64,000 nucleotides of DNA from Sphingomonas sp. Root710 (GTDB lineage Bacteria; Pseudomonadota; Alphaproteobacteria; Sphingomonadales; Sphingomonadaceae): contig NZ_LMIB01000017.1 in NCBI RefSeq assembly GCF_001429065.1, positions 41,074 to 105,073 on the forward strand. The letters are read 5' to 3'. This document shows positions 44,256 through 53,426 of this stretch, one piece after another. The translations under genes and the position numbers were made by a program. Each line of letters starts with the position of its first letter. The stretch's first letter is position 1. The notes beneath the pieces are model-generated. The model worked only from the letters and a program-made list of their open reading frames with translations, had not been told where the DNA came from and ran no database searches.

Positions 44256-45416
44256 TCATGTCCGGCTTGGGCGGGGCGGGTCGACGAGGATGCGCGCATC
44301 GACGTCGCGGACGTCGCGCAGCCCGCACAGCGCCATAGTGGTGTCGAGTTCCTTGCGGATGATGTCGAGCGAGAGCGAGACTCCCTTCTCACCCATCGCA
44401 CCGAGCCCATAGATGAACGAGCGGCCGATCATCACGCCCTTCGCGCCCAGCGCGAGCGCCTTGATGACGTCCTGGCCCGAACGGATGCCACTGTCCATCA
44501 GCAGCTCGATCTTCGACCCGACGGCGTCGGCGATGGCAGGCAGGGCGGCGATCGACGACGGCGCGCCGTCGAGCTGGCGGCCACCATGGTTCGACACGAC
44601 GAGGGCGTCGGCGCCGGTCGCGGCGGCGCTCTCTGCGTCCTCGGCGTCCATCACGCCCTTCAGGATCAGCTTCCCGCCCCAGCGGTCACGGATGTATTTC
44701 ACATCGTCCCAGCTCAGCCGGGGGTCGAACTGGTTCGCGGCCCACGACGACAGCGAGCGCATGTCGCCCACGCCGCCGACATGGCCTGTGATGTTGCCGA
44801 AGTCGCGGCGCGGGGTGCGCAGCATGTTCCAGCACCAGCGCGGCTTGGTGGCCAGGTTGATCAGGTTGGCGATCGTCGGGCGGGGCGGGGTGCTCAGCCC
44901 GTTGCGGATGTCCTTGTGGCGCTGGCCGAGGATCTGGAGGTCGAGCGTCAGCACCAGCGCCGAGCATTCCGCCGCCTTCGCGCGGTCGATCAGCCGGTCG
45001 ATGAAGCCGCGGTCGCGCATCACATAGAGCTGGAACCAGAAGGGCGCGTCGCTGTGCCGGGCGACGTCCTCGATCGAGCAGATGCTCATCGTCGAGAGCG
45101 TGAAGGGGACGCCGGCCTTGGCGGCGGCGCGCGCCGCGTGAATTTCTCCATCGGGGTGCTGCATGCCGGTCAAGCCGACCGGGGCCAGCGCCACCGGCAT
45201 CGCGACCGGCTGGCCGATCATCGTGCTGGCGAGGCTGCGGTCCGACATGTCGACTGCGACGCGCTGGCGCAGCTTGATCGCCGCGAAGTCGCCGCTGTTC
45301 GCGCGATAGGTGCTCTCGGTCCACGAACCGGAATCGGCGTAATCGTAGAACATGCGGGGCACGCGGCGCTCGGCGAGCTGCCGCAGATCCTCGATGCAGG
45401 TTATTGCCTTTGCCAT
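44256..45416 (-). CDS. FMN-dependent alpha-hydroxy-acid oxidase/dehydrogenase
   Basis: This is a 386-residue TIM-barrel flavoprotein of the LldD/glycolate oxidase family. Visible are RMFYDYADSGSWTESTYRAN (N-terminal active-site Tyr), LAPVGLTGMQHPDGE, LTLDLQILGQRHKDIRNGL and the catalytic VSNHGGRQLDGAPSS (His and Arg), followed by DSGIRSGQDVIKALALGAKGVMIGR. Substrates in the family are L-lactate, glycolate, mandelate and others. Placement opposite glcDEFG suggests shared use of 2-hydroxyacids. Electrons would go to the quinone pool or oxygen. Confidence 0.93.
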   Translation of the reverse strand: MAKAITCIEDLRQLAERRVPRMFYDYADSGSWTESTYRANSGDFAAIKLRQRVAVDMSDRSLASTMIGQPVAMPVALAPVGLTGMQHPDGEIHAARAAAKAGVPFTLSTMSICSIEDVARHSDAPFWFQLYVMRDRGFIDRLIDRAKAAECSALVLTLDLQILGQRHKDIRNGLSTPPRPTIANLINLATKPRWCWNMLRTPRRDFGNITGHVGGVGDMRSLSSWAANQFDPRLSWDDVKYIRDRWGGKLILKGVMDAEDAESAAATGADALVVSNHGGRQLDGAPSSIAALPAIADAVGSKIELLMDSGIRSGQDVIKALALGAKGVMIGRSFIYGLGAMGEKGVSLSLDIIRKELDTTMALCGLRDVRDVDARILVDPPRPSRT

Positions 45417-45618
45417 TGGTGCCCTCCCGTCCCGCCGTTCTGGTGCAAGCGGTTATAGCGATGCGCTCGCACAATCTAGGCCAATCTTAGTATCTCTGCG
45501 CCATATGATCGAATTGAAACGGAGCAGTGCTCGGAAAAACAGACCTGCCGGATCGCATGCTTGCGTTCACGCGCTACATACCTTTAAGCGTCTCACCGAA
45601 AAACCGCAGGAACCCTCT

Positions 45619-47112
45619 ATGTCCCTCATCATGCCGGAGCCCGACGCGGGCGTCCTCGCGCGCCGCGCGGATATCGTCCGGGCGTTGCGCGCCATCGTCC
45701 CCGGCGAGGGCGTGATCGACGATCCCGATGCGCTGCGCCCCTATGAGTCCGACGGGCTGACCGCCTACCGGCAGCCGCCGATGGTCGTCGTCCTGCCCGA
45801 AACGACCGCGCAGGTCTCGGCGATCCTCGCCTGGTGCCATGCCGAGGGAGTGAAGGTCGTGCCGCGCGGTTCGGGCACGTCGCTGTCGGGCGGCGCGCTC
45901 CCGCTGGCGGACGCGGTGCTGGTCGGCATGGCGAAGTTCAGCCGGGTGCTCGATGTCGACTATGACGACCGGCTGGCGGTGGTCCAGCCTGGCGTCACCA
46001 ATCTGGCTGTCACGCGTGCGGTCGAGGATCGCGGCTTTTATTATGCGCCCGATCCGTCGAGCCAGATCGCCTGCTCGATCGGCGGCAATGTCGCCGAGAA
46101 TTCGGGTGGGGTGCATTGCCTGAAATATGGCCTGACCACCAATAATGTGCTGGGCGTCGAGATCGTCCTGATGGATGGCGAGGTTGTCCGGCTCGGCGGG
46201 CGTCAGCTCGATCCCGCCGGGCTCGATCTGCTCGGCGTGGTCGTCGGTTCCGAAGGCCTGCTCGGTATCGTCACCGAGGTGACGGTGCGCATCCTGCCCC
46301 GGCCCGAAGGCGCGCGCGCCATGCTGATCGGCTTTCCCACCGTCGAGGGCGCGGGACAGTGTGTTGCCGACGTGATCGCCGCCGGGATCATCCCGGCGGG
46401 CATGGAGATGATGGACAAGCCCGCGATCCACGCCGCCGAGGCCTTCGTCCAGGTCGGCTATCCGCTCGATGTCGAGGCGTTGCTGATCGTCGAGCTCGAC
46501 GGGGTCGGCGCGGAGTGCGACCATCTGATCGACAAGGTGAGCGAGATTGCCCGCGCCAACGGATCGACGACGCTGCGTCAATCGATGGACGATGCCGAGC
46601 GCATGGGTTTCTGGGCGGGGCGCAAGGCGGCTTTCCCCGCCGTCGGCCGCCTGTCGCCCGATTATTATTGCATGGACGGCACCATCCCGCGGCGCCGCCT
46701 GCCCGAGGTGCTCGAAACGATGCGCGAGCTTTCGGAGCGTTATGGCCTGGGGGTCGCCAATGTGTTCCACGCGGGTGACGGCAATCTCCACCCGCTGATC
46801 ATGTATGACGCCAATATCCCCGGCCAGCTCGACCGTGCCGAGGCGTTCGGCGATGACATATTGCGAAAATGCGTCGCGGTCGGCGGCGTGCTGACCGGTG
46901 AGCATGGCGTCGGCGTGGAGAAGCGTGACCTGATGCCCGAGATGTTCTCGGATACCGACCTCAAGCAGCAGCAGCGGCTGAAATGCGCCTTCGATCCGAA
47001 GCTGCTGCTCAACCCCGGCAAGGTCTTCCCCACGCTGCATCGCTGTGCCGAGCTTGGCCGCATGCACGTCCACCATGGCGAAACCGCCTTCCCCGATCTG
47101 CCGCGCTTCTGA
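45619..47112 (+). CDS. glcD: Glycolate oxidase subunit GlcD
   Basis: This is the 497-residue FAD-carrying subunit of glycolate (or D-lactate-type) dehydrogenase. The FAD-binding type 4 domain shows VVPRGSGTSLSGGALPLADAVLVGM (about residues 80-105) and CSIGGNVAENSGGVHCLKYGLT (about 153-174). The C-terminal oxidase domain has FHAGDGNLHPLIMYD and GGVLTGEHGVGVEK. The start MSLIMPEPDAGVL follows a 202-base divergent promoter region. It overlaps glcE by one base. Confidence 0.95.
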   Translation: MSLIMPEPDAGVLARRADIVRALRAIVPGEGVIDDPDALRPYESDGLTAYRQPPMVVVLPETTAQVSAILAWCHAEGVKVVPRGSGTSLSGGALPLADAVLVGMAKFSRVLDVDYDDRLAVVQPGVTNLAVTRAVEDRGFYYAPDPSSQIACSIGGNVAENSGGVHCLKYGLTTNNVLGVEIVLMDGEVVRLGGRQLDPAGLDLLGVVVGSEGLLGIVTEVTVRILPRPEGARAMLIGFPTVEGAGQCVADVIAAGIIPAGMEMMDKPAIHAAEAFVQVGYPLDVEALLIVELDGVGAECDHLIDKVSEIARANGSTTLRQSMDDAERMGFWAGRKAAFPAVGRLSPDYYCMDGTIPRRRLPEVLETMRELSERYGLGVANVFHAGDGNLHPLIMYDANIPGQLDRAEAFGDDILRKCVAVGGVLTGEHGVGVEKRDLMPEMFSDTDLKQQQRLKCAFDPKLLLNPGKVFPTLHRCAELGRMHVHHGETAFPDLPRF

Positions 47113-48290
47113 TGACCATGCCAGTTTCCATCCGCCCGGCCTCGGCCGAAGAACTGATCGACGCGGTCCTCTCCGCGCAGCGCGACGGCCGCACGCTTGC
47201 CATCCATGGCGGCGGCAGCAAGGCCGGGACCGGCAGGCCGACGCCCGACGCGACCCCGCTCGACATGACCGGCTTTGCCGGGGTGATCGATTATGATCCC
47301 GCCGAACTCGTTTTGACCGTCGGCGCGGGCACCCCGCTGGCCGATATCGACGCGCTGGTCCGCGCCGAGGGGCAGAGGCTCGCTTTTGATCCGTTCGATC
47401 ATGGCCCGCTATTCGGTCAGCCGCCCGGCAAGGCGACGATCGGCGGCGTCGTGGGGGCGGGCGTTGCCGGATCGCGTCGGCTGTCCGCCGGCGCGCCGCG
47501 CGATCATCTGCTCGGCTTCCGGGCGGTCTCGGGCCGGGGCGAGGCGCTGCTGGCAGGCGCGAAAGTGGTCAAGAACGTCACCGGCTATGATCTGCCCAAG
47601 CTCGCGGCGGGAAGCTGGGGGCGGCTGTTCGCGATGACCGAGCTGACCCTGAAGGTGCTGCCGCGTCCGTCTTTCGCCGCTACCCGCGCCGTCGCCGGGC
47701 TCGACGGCGGTCAGGCGGTCGCGGCGATGGCGGCGGCGATGGGCTCGCAGGCCGAGGTCGCGGCGGCGGCCCATATCCCGGCTGAACTGAACGGCGGCGT
47801 CGCGCTGACCATGGTCCGGGTCGAAGGGTTCGAACCGTCGGTGCGCGCGCGGGGCGCAATGCTCGACGCGCTGCTCGCGGGCCATGGCCCGGTCGAAGCG
47901 CTTGGCGGCGACGAGGCCGACGCCTTGTGGGATATATTGCGCACGCTCGCCCCGCTCGGGCAGGACCGGCCGCTGTGGCGCGTCAATGTCGCGCCCAGCC
48001 AGGGGCCGGCGGTGGTCGGCGGTCTCGCTCAGCAGGGGGCGTCCTGGTTGTTCGACTGGGCGGGCGGGCTGATCTGGCTCGCTTTCGACGGCGATGCCGC
48101 GCTCGTCCGCGCCGCCGCCGAAAGGGCCGGGGGGCATGCCACTCTTGTCCGCGCACCCGCGCCGCTGCGCGAGACCGTTCCCGCGCAGCACCCTGCCGCG
48201 CCCGGCGTCGCCGCGCTGGAGTCGCGCATCCGGCGCGCCTTCGATCCCATGGGCGTGTTCGAGACCGGCCGCTTTGGAGATCGCGCATGA
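47112..48290 (+). CDS. glcE: Glycolate oxidase subunit GlcE
   Basis: This is the 392-residue second FAD-binding subunit, shorter than GlcD. LAIHGGGSKAGTGRP (about 29-43) and ATIGGVVGAGVAGSRRLSAGAPRDHLLG (about 110-137) mark the FAD domain. The C terminus ends IRRAFDPMGVFETGRF. It is translationally coupled on both sides (one-base overlap with glcD, ATGA overlap with glcF). An alternative start lies two codons in. Confidence 0.94.
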   Translation: MTMPVSIRPASAEELIDAVLSAQRDGRTLAIHGGGSKAGTGRPTPDATPLDMTGFAGVIDYDPAELVLTVGAGTPLADIDALVRAEGQRLAFDPFDHGPLFGQPPGKATIGGVVGAGVAGSRRLSAGAPRDHLLGFRAVSGRGEALLAGAKVVKNVTGYDLPKLAAGSWGRLFAMTELTLKVLPRPSFAATRAVAGLDGGQAVAAMAAAMGSQAEVAAAAHIPAELNGGVALTMVRVEGFEPSVRARGAMLDALLAGHGPVEALGGDEADALWDILRTLAPLGQDRPLWRVNVAPSQGPAVVGGLAQQGASWLFDWAGGLIWLAFDGDAALVRAAAERAGGHATLVRAPAPLRETVPAQHPAAPGVAALESRIRRAFDPMGVFETGRFGDRA

Positions 48291-49600
48291 AGACCGAGTT
48301 CACCGCCGAGGCGCTTCTCGATCCGGCGATGGCCAGCTCGGAAACGGTCATCCGCAAATGCGTGCATTGCGGCTTCTGCACCGCGACCTGCCCGACCTAT
48401 GTGCTGTTGGGCGACGAGCTCGATAGCCCGCGCGGCCGCATCTATCTGATCAAGGACATGCTCGAGCAGGAGCGGGCGCCGACGCCGGAGATCGTCAAGC
48501 ATGTTGACCGCTGCCTGTCCTGCCTGTCGTGCATGACGACCTGCCCTTCGGGCGTGAACTACATGCATCTGGTCGATCATGCCCGCGCCTATATCCAGGA
48601 GCGCTATCGCCGCCCGGTGCGCGAGCGGCTGATCCGGGCGCTGCTGGCGTTCGTCCTGCCCCATCCGCGCCGCTTCCGCGTCGCGCTGACCCTTGCCCGG
48701 CTGGCGCGGCCCGCCGAACCGTTGTTGCGGCGGATCACCCCATTGCGCCCACTCGCCGCAATGCTCTCGCTCGCGCCGAAAAGCGTACCGCCGCGTGGCG
48801 AGAAGCGCGATGCGCTGGTCGTCGGATCGAAGGGCCGGGTCGCGTTGCTCCAGGGCTGCGCCGAACCGGTGCTGCGGCCTGAGTTTCGCAGCGCCGCGAT
48901 CCGGCTGCTCAACCGTGCGGGCTATGACGTCATCTTCGCGCCGGGGGAGGTCTGCTGCGGCGCGCTGGTTCACCATATGGGGCGCGAGCATGACAGCCTC
49001 GCCAATGCCCGCCGTAATGTCGACGCCTGGCAGCGGCTGATCGACGATGGCGGCCTCGCCGCGGTGCTCGTCACCGCGTCGGGCTGCGGCACGACGATCA
49101 AGGATTATGGCTTCATGCTGCGCAACGATCCCGCTTATGCGGAGAAGGCGGCCCGGGTCTCGGCGCTGGCGAAGGACATCACCGAGTTCCTGCAGGATGC
49201 CGAGCTTCCGGCGGGCGATGGGCGCGGCATCACGGTCGCCTATCACGCGGCCTGCTCGCTGCAGCATGGCCAGAAGGTGACCGAGGCTCCCAAGCGGCTG
49301 CTCGCCCATGCCGGCTATGTCGTCCGCACGCCCGTCGAGGCGCATCTGTGCTGCGGGTCGGCGGGGACCTACAACATCCTCCAGCCCGAAATCGCCGGAC
49401 AGCTCGGCGACCGCAAGGTCGCCAATATCGAACGGCTCGGGGCGGATGTCGTCGCCACGGGCAATATCGGCTGCGCCACCCAGATCGGGATGCGCAGCGC
49501 CCTGCCCGTCGTCCACACCGTCGAATTGCTCGACTGGGCGACCGGCGGACCCGCCCCCGCCGCCTTTTCCACACACGATCTCGACCGGAGAGCATCATGA
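48287..49600 (+). CDS. glcF: Glycolate oxidase iron-sulfur subunit GlcF
   Basis: This is the 437-residue electron-transfer subunit. Two 4Fe-4S motifs lie near the N terminus (CVHCGFCTATCPT, about 25-37, and CLSCLSCMTTCPS, about 76-88). Two CCG domains follow (PGEVCCGALVHHMG and HLCCGSAGTYNILQPE), the class that binds further clusters or haem. It passes electrons from glycolate to quinone. Overlaps with glcE and glcG are both ATGA. Confidence 0.95.
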   Translation: MKTEFTAEALLDPAMASSETVIRKCVHCGFCTATCPTYVLLGDELDSPRGRIYLIKDMLEQERAPTPEIVKHVDRCLSCLSCMTTCPSGVNYMHLVDHARAYIQERYRRPVRERLIRALLAFVLPHPRRFRVALTLARLARPAEPLLRRITPLRPLAAMLSLAPKSVPPRGEKRDALVVGSKGRVALLQGCAEPVLRPEFRSAAIRLLNRAGYDVIFAPGEVCCGALVHHMGREHDSLANARRNVDAWQRLIDDGGLAAVLVTASGCGTTIKDYGFMLRNDPAYAEKAARVSALAKDITEFLQDAELPAGDGRGITVAYHAACSLQHGQKVTEAPKRLLAHAGYVVRTPVEAHLCCGSAGTYNILQPEIAGQLGDRKVANIERLGADVVATGNIGCATQIGMRSALPVVHTVELLDWATGGPAPAAFSTHDLDRRAS

Positions 49601-50025
49601 GCCGTATCACCCTCGAACAGGCCAACGCCGTCATCGCTGCCGCACTGGCCAAGGGCGCGGACCTCGGTCTCAAGCCGCTGAGTGTCGCGGTGCTCGATGC
49701 CGGCGGTCATCTCATCGCTTTCCAGCGGCAGGACGGATCGTCGAACCTGCGGGCCGGCATCGCCACTGCCAAGGCGTCGGGCGCGCTCGCCCTCGGTGTG
49801 TCGAGCCGCAAGATCGGTGACATGGCGGCGGAACGGCCGACCTTCGTCGCTTCGCTCGGCCCTATCTCCGCGAATGGCGTGATCCCTGCGGCGGGCGGGG
49901 TGATCGTTATGGGGGCGGACGGGCTCGCCATCGGCGCGGTCGGCGTCACCGGCGATACATCGGACAATGACGAGATCTGCGCGCTTGCCGGGATCGCCGC
50001 TGCCGGTCTATCGGCCCAGGGATAA
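49597..50025 (+). CDS. glcG: GlcG/HbpS family protein
   Basis: This is a 142-residue member of the GlcG/HbpS family: ITLEQANAVIAAALAKGADLGLKPLSVAVLDAGGHLIAFQRQDG at the N terminus, then GIATAKASGALALG and GVIPAAGGVIVMGADGLAIGAVGVTGDTSDNDE. Some relatives bind haem or sense oxidative stress; the role within glycolate oxidation is unknown. The four-base overlap with glcF places it in the glc operon. Confidence 0.92.
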   Translation: MSRITLEQANAVIAAALAKGADLGLKPLSVAVLDAGGHLIAFQRQDGSSNLRAGIATAKASGALALGVSSRKIGDMAAERPTFVASLGPISANGVIPAAGGVIVMGADGLAIGAVGVTGDTSDNDEICALAGIAAAGLSAQG

Positions 50026-50047
50026 GGCGGAACCGCGGGAGACGATC

Positions 50048-50581
50048 GTGCCCCTCTACGAATATGACGGCAAAAGCCCGACGCTTCCCGAAGACGGCTC
50101 CGCCTGGGTCGCGCCCTCGGCCGATCTGATCGGCGATGTCCGGCTCGGCGCAAAGGCGAACATCTGGTTCGGTGCGGTCATCCGCGCGGACAACACCCCG
50201 ATCCTGGTCGGTGCGGGCAGCAACGTCCAGGAGGGGGCGATGCTCCATTCGGATCCCGACGCCCCGCTGGTCGTCGGCGACGACGTGACCGTCGGGCATC
50301 ACGCGATCCTGCACGGCTGCACGGTCGGCAACCGCGTTTTGATCGGTATGGGCGCAACCGTGCTCAACGGCGCGGTGATCGGCGACGATTGCCTGGTCGG
50401 GGCGGGTGCGCTTGTCACCGAAGGCAAGGTCTTTCCGCCCGGCACGCTGATCGTCGGCTCCCCGGCGCAGGCCAGGCGCGAATTGTCGCCCGAGGCGATC
50501 GCCGGGCTCAAGGCTTCGGCTGACCTTTATTGCGATAAGGCCGCGTCCTTCGCCCGCGGTCTTCGCAAGATCAGCGACTGA
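50048..50581 (+). CDS. Gamma carbonic anhydrase-like hexapeptide protein
   Basis: This is a 177-residue left-handed beta-helix protein of the gamma carbonic anhydrase/PaaY type. Three zinc-ligand histidines appear in AMLHSD, VTVGHHAIL and ILHGCTVG. VIRADNTPILVGAGSNVQEGA is the typical lead-in. The GTG at 50048 behind GGGAGA is the preferred start. It follows glcG by 22 bases and may supply a CO2/bicarbonate or CoA-related function, but activity is not proven for many of these proteins. Confidence 0.9.
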   Translation: MPLYEYDGKSPTLPEDGSAWVAPSADLIGDVRLGAKANIWFGAVIRADNTPILVGAGSNVQEGAMLHSDPDAPLVVGDDVTVGHHAILHGCTVGNRVLIGMGATVLNGAVIGDDCLVGAGALVTEGKVFPPGTLIVGSPAQARRELSPEAIAGLKASADLYCDKAASFARGLRKISD

Positions 50582-50650
50582 TCATCGTCCCGTGATGAAC
50601 GCGACGATGGCCATTGCTCCGCCATTGCGGGCGACGGACGCGTAACGCGG

Positions 50651-51910
50651 TCAATCGATGGGCTGATCGTCGAACAGTCCATGAAACAGGGTCGACGCGT
50701 AGAGCGCGACCGCCTGTTCGGGATTGCCGAGCGCCGTGGCGCGGCGATGGAGTTCATACGCGGCGTTGAGGCTCGACATGATCATCTGTCCGGCGATGCC
50801 CGGGTCGACCGGGCGCACCGAACCATTGGCGATGCCGTCGGCGATCAGCCCGGCGAAATGCAGCGCGACCTGATCCGACCGGGCGACGACATCGGCGCGG
50901 ACCTCCGGCGGCAGCGTGCGGAGCGCGGTGGTCCGTTGCAGCGGCCAGTCACCGATCAGCTGGATCTCGAGCAGCGCGGCGAGGATCGAGGTCAGCCGTT
51001 CGCCATGCGATCCGTCGAGCGCGGCGGCGGCGGCCTGCGCGTTCTGGATCCGGTCGAGGCTGATGCGGAAGCATTCGAGGATCAGGTCGTCCTTCGCGTC
51101 GAGATGATGGTAGAAGCTGCCCTTGGTGACGTTGAGTTCCGCGACGATCCGCTCGACCGACGCCCCGCGATAGCCCAGATCGTTGACCAGCCGCGTCGCG
51201 GTGCGCAGGAAATTGACCCGGGCGCTGTCGATGTCGCGCCGCTCGACCGCCAGCGGGCGGGGTCTCCACAGTGCGCCCGCCGGCGCCAGGCCATATAGGA
51301 AGATGTCGCGCACCCGCTGCCCGATCCGGTCGAAGTCCTGGATAGCATATTTGCCCAGCCACAGCGGGAACCAGTAGACGCACTCAGCGAGGACAAGCGC
51401 GCGCGCCGTGTTGCGGGTCCGTTCGACCTCGGTCCGGATCGGACCGAAGAAGTCGCGGATCTGGCGGAAGATGCGGGTGTAATGCTCGGACACGTCCTGG
51501 CGGACGTCGCTGTCCAGTGCGCGGATGTCCGACAGGTCGGCGAATGGCCGTTCCTCACGCCGGCAAATGCGGCGATGTGCGTCGATATAGAGTTCGAGAT
51601 AGCGCGACACGCGCTCGACGGGGGTTGGCGCGGCACCCGCTTCGCGGACTATCGCCTCGATCCGCCCCAACGTCTGTTCGAAGGCGGCCGAGGCGAGCTG
51701 CTCCTTCAGCCGGAAATAATAGGTGATGCTGGTGGTGCTCAGACCCACCATCTCGCCCACTTCGACGAAGGTCAGGCCCTTTACCCCGTTGCGGTTGATC
51801 AGCACGGTCGCGGCGTCGAGGATCGTCTGGCGCTTCCGTTCGAAACGGGCGGCGGGCCGTGCGGCCTTGTCGGAGGTGTCGGTGCGGGCCCTGCGCTCAG
51901 TCATCGCCAT
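50651..51910 (-). CDS. Second tandem (double) TetR-type regulator
   Basis: This is a 419-residue protein with two helix-turn-helix units: RQTILDAATVLINRNGVKGLTFVEVGEMVGLSTTSITYYF (about residues 28-67) and LRTATRLVNDLGYRGASVERIVAELNVTKGSFYHHLDAK (about 235-275), each with a following helical domain. It is not a close copy of the protein at 32978. The start may be two codons later, at 51904. It is convergent with the carbonic anhydrase gene and lies beside the GntR gene, so a target in the 52-56 kb cluster is likely. Confidence 0.9.
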   Translation of the reverse strand: MAMTERRARTDTSDKAARPAARFERKRQTILDAATVLINRNGVKGLTFVEVGEMVGLSTTSITYYFRLKEQLASAAFEQTLGRIEAIVREAGAAPTPVERVSRYLELYIDAHRRICRREERPFADLSDIRALDSDVRQDVSEHYTRIFRQIRDFFGPIRTEVERTRNTARALVLAECVYWFPLWLGKYAIQDFDRIGQRVRDIFLYGLAPAGALWRPRPLAVERRDIDSARVNFLRTATRLVNDLGYRGASVERIVAELNVTKGSFYHHLDAKDDLILECFRISLDRIQNAQAAAAALDGSHGERLTSILAALLEIQLIGDWPLQRTTALRTLPPEVRADVVARSDQVALHFAGLIADGIANGSVRPVDPGIAGQMIMSSLNAAYELHRRATALGNPEQAVALYASTLFHGLFDDQPID

Positions 51911-51966
51911 CGCTATGAACGATGGCGTACCGCTTGGCCACAGGGCGGTGGAATGACCGCGCGCGA

Positions 51967-52626
51967 TCAGCCGCCGCGAAAGGCTCGCAGCTTCTCGATC
52001 GCCCGCTCGATGTGCGCGCGGGCGGCGGTCTCGGCCTCGCGCGGGCGCGCAGCGAGCACCGCCTCGGCGATCCGCTGATAGTCGCGGTGGCGGCTCGCGT
52101 CGGTGGTACGCAGCACCGGGCGGAACTGGACGCGGATCAGGTGGATGTGAACCGTGGGCAGGATCCGGTTGAGCTGGACATTTGCGGCGAGCGCGGTCAG
52201 CGCGCCGTAGAAGCCGTCACGCGCGATGGCATATTCCGCGCTGTCTGCGTCGGGATTGAAGGCCGACAATTTCGCCAGCGCGGCCTCCAGCCGCACCCGC
52301 CCGGCCGGATCTCCGTTCGACGCGGCGAGGCGCGCCGCCAGGCCGATCAGGTTCTGCGCGACGACCAATGTGTCGATCGCCTCGCCGATCGGCAGCACGC
52401 GGACCTGCGCGCCGCGCTGCGGGGTCAGCTCGACGATGTTGCGCGCGGCCAGCACGTTCAGCGCCTCGCGCACCGGCCCGCGGCTGACGGCGTAGGTGCT
52501 GGTCAGTTCGGCTTCGGGCAGTCGCTGGCCGGGTTCGTAGCGGCCATCATACAGGCCGCGCACGATGTCCCGCACGATCGTCTCGCGGACGCCGGTCTCT
52601 GGCGGCGTATCGGGCTGCTTGGCCAC
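51967..52626 (-). CDS. GntR family regulator, FCD (FadR) type
   Basis: This is a 219-residue regulator. The winged helix-turn-helix (about residues 12-75) reads [43 protein letters not shown]. The FCD ligand domain (about 85-210) is helical, with spaced Asp/His residues that may bind metal. The GTG start at 52626 has AAGGAG six bases upstream. It follows the SDR gene by 23 bases. A FadR-type operator-like site lies at 54103-54115. Confidence 0.93.
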   Translation of the reverse strand: MAKQPDTPPETGVRETIVRDIVRGLYDGRYEPGQRLPEAELTSTYAVSRGPVREALNVLAARNIVELTPQRGAQVRVLPIGEAIDTLVVAQNLIGLAARLAASNGDPAGRVRLEAALAKLSAFNPDADSAEYAIARDGFYGALTALAANVQLNRILPTVHIHLIRVQFRPVLRTTDASRHRDYQRIAEAVLAARPREAETAARAHIERAIEKLRAFRGG

Positions 52627-52649
52627 CGGTTTCTCCTTCCGCGGCGTCG

Positions 52650-53426
52650 TCACATGGCGGAGATGCCGCCGTCCAGCTTCACTTCGGCGCCGGTCATGAA
52701 GCGGCTCTCGTCCGATGCGAGGTAGAGCACGGCATAGGCGACATCGTCGGGTTCGCCGACGCGCCCGAGCGGGATCTGCCGGGCGAGTTTGCCCAGGACG
52801 ACCGCCTCGTCGCGATCGCCGATGATCTCGTCGAGGATCGGCGTGTGGATGAAGGTAGGATGCAGCGAATTGCACCTGATGTCCCAGCCGCTGCGCGCGC
52901 AGTGGAGCGCGACCGACTTGCTGAGCAGCCACACCGCCGCCTTCGACGCGTTGTAGTTCGCCATGTTGTGCGCGGCGATCAGCCCCGCGATCGACGAAAG
53001 GTTGACGATCGATCCCGGCTGGTTCTCCCGCAGCAGCGGCAGCGCGTGCTTGCAGCCGAGGAAAACGCTTTCGCCATTGACCGCCATGCCGCGCCGCCAT
53101 TCGTCGAGGCTCAGATCCTCGACCGATCCGGTGATCGCGATCCCGGCGTTGTTCACCAGCACCGACAGGCCGCCCATCATCTCGCGGGCATGATCGATCA
53201 TCGCGATCCAATCGGCTTCGCTCGTCACGTCGTGGCGCATCGCCCAGGCGGTACCCGCGCCATGCGTGGCGTTGATCTCGGCCGCGACCGATTCCACGCC
53301 GCTCTGGTTGAGATCGGTCAGCAGCAGCTGCGCGCCTTCGCGCGCCATCAGCCGGGCGGTCGCCGCGCCCAGCCCCTGTGCCGCGCCGGTGACCAGCGCC
53401 TTCTTGCCTGCGACGCGACCGCTCAT
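52650..53426 (-). CDS. Short-chain dehydrogenase/reductase
   Basis: This is a 258-residue classical SDR with [14 protein letters not shown] (about residues 12-25), NNAGIAITG, a catalytic Ser in VNLSSIAGL, and YNASKAA with the Tyr and Lys. Its C terminus ends [15 protein letters not shown]. The ATG at 53426 overlaps a TGA that ends the tail frame of the broken dehydrogenase upstream (ATGA), which supports this start. The substrate is unknown. Confidence 0.92.
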   Translation of the reverse strand: MSGRVAGKKALVTGAAQGLGAATARLMAREGAQLLLTDLNQSGVESVAAEINATHGAGTAWAMRHDVTSEADWIAMIDHAREMMGGLSVLVNNAGIAITGSVEDLSLDEWRRGMAVNGESVFLGCKHALPLLRENQPGSIVNLSSIAGLIAAHNMANYNASKAAVWLLSKSVALHCARSGWDIRCNSLHPTFIHTPILDEIIGDRDEAVVLGKLARQIPLGRVGEPDDVAYAVLYLASDESRFMTGAEVKLDGGISAM

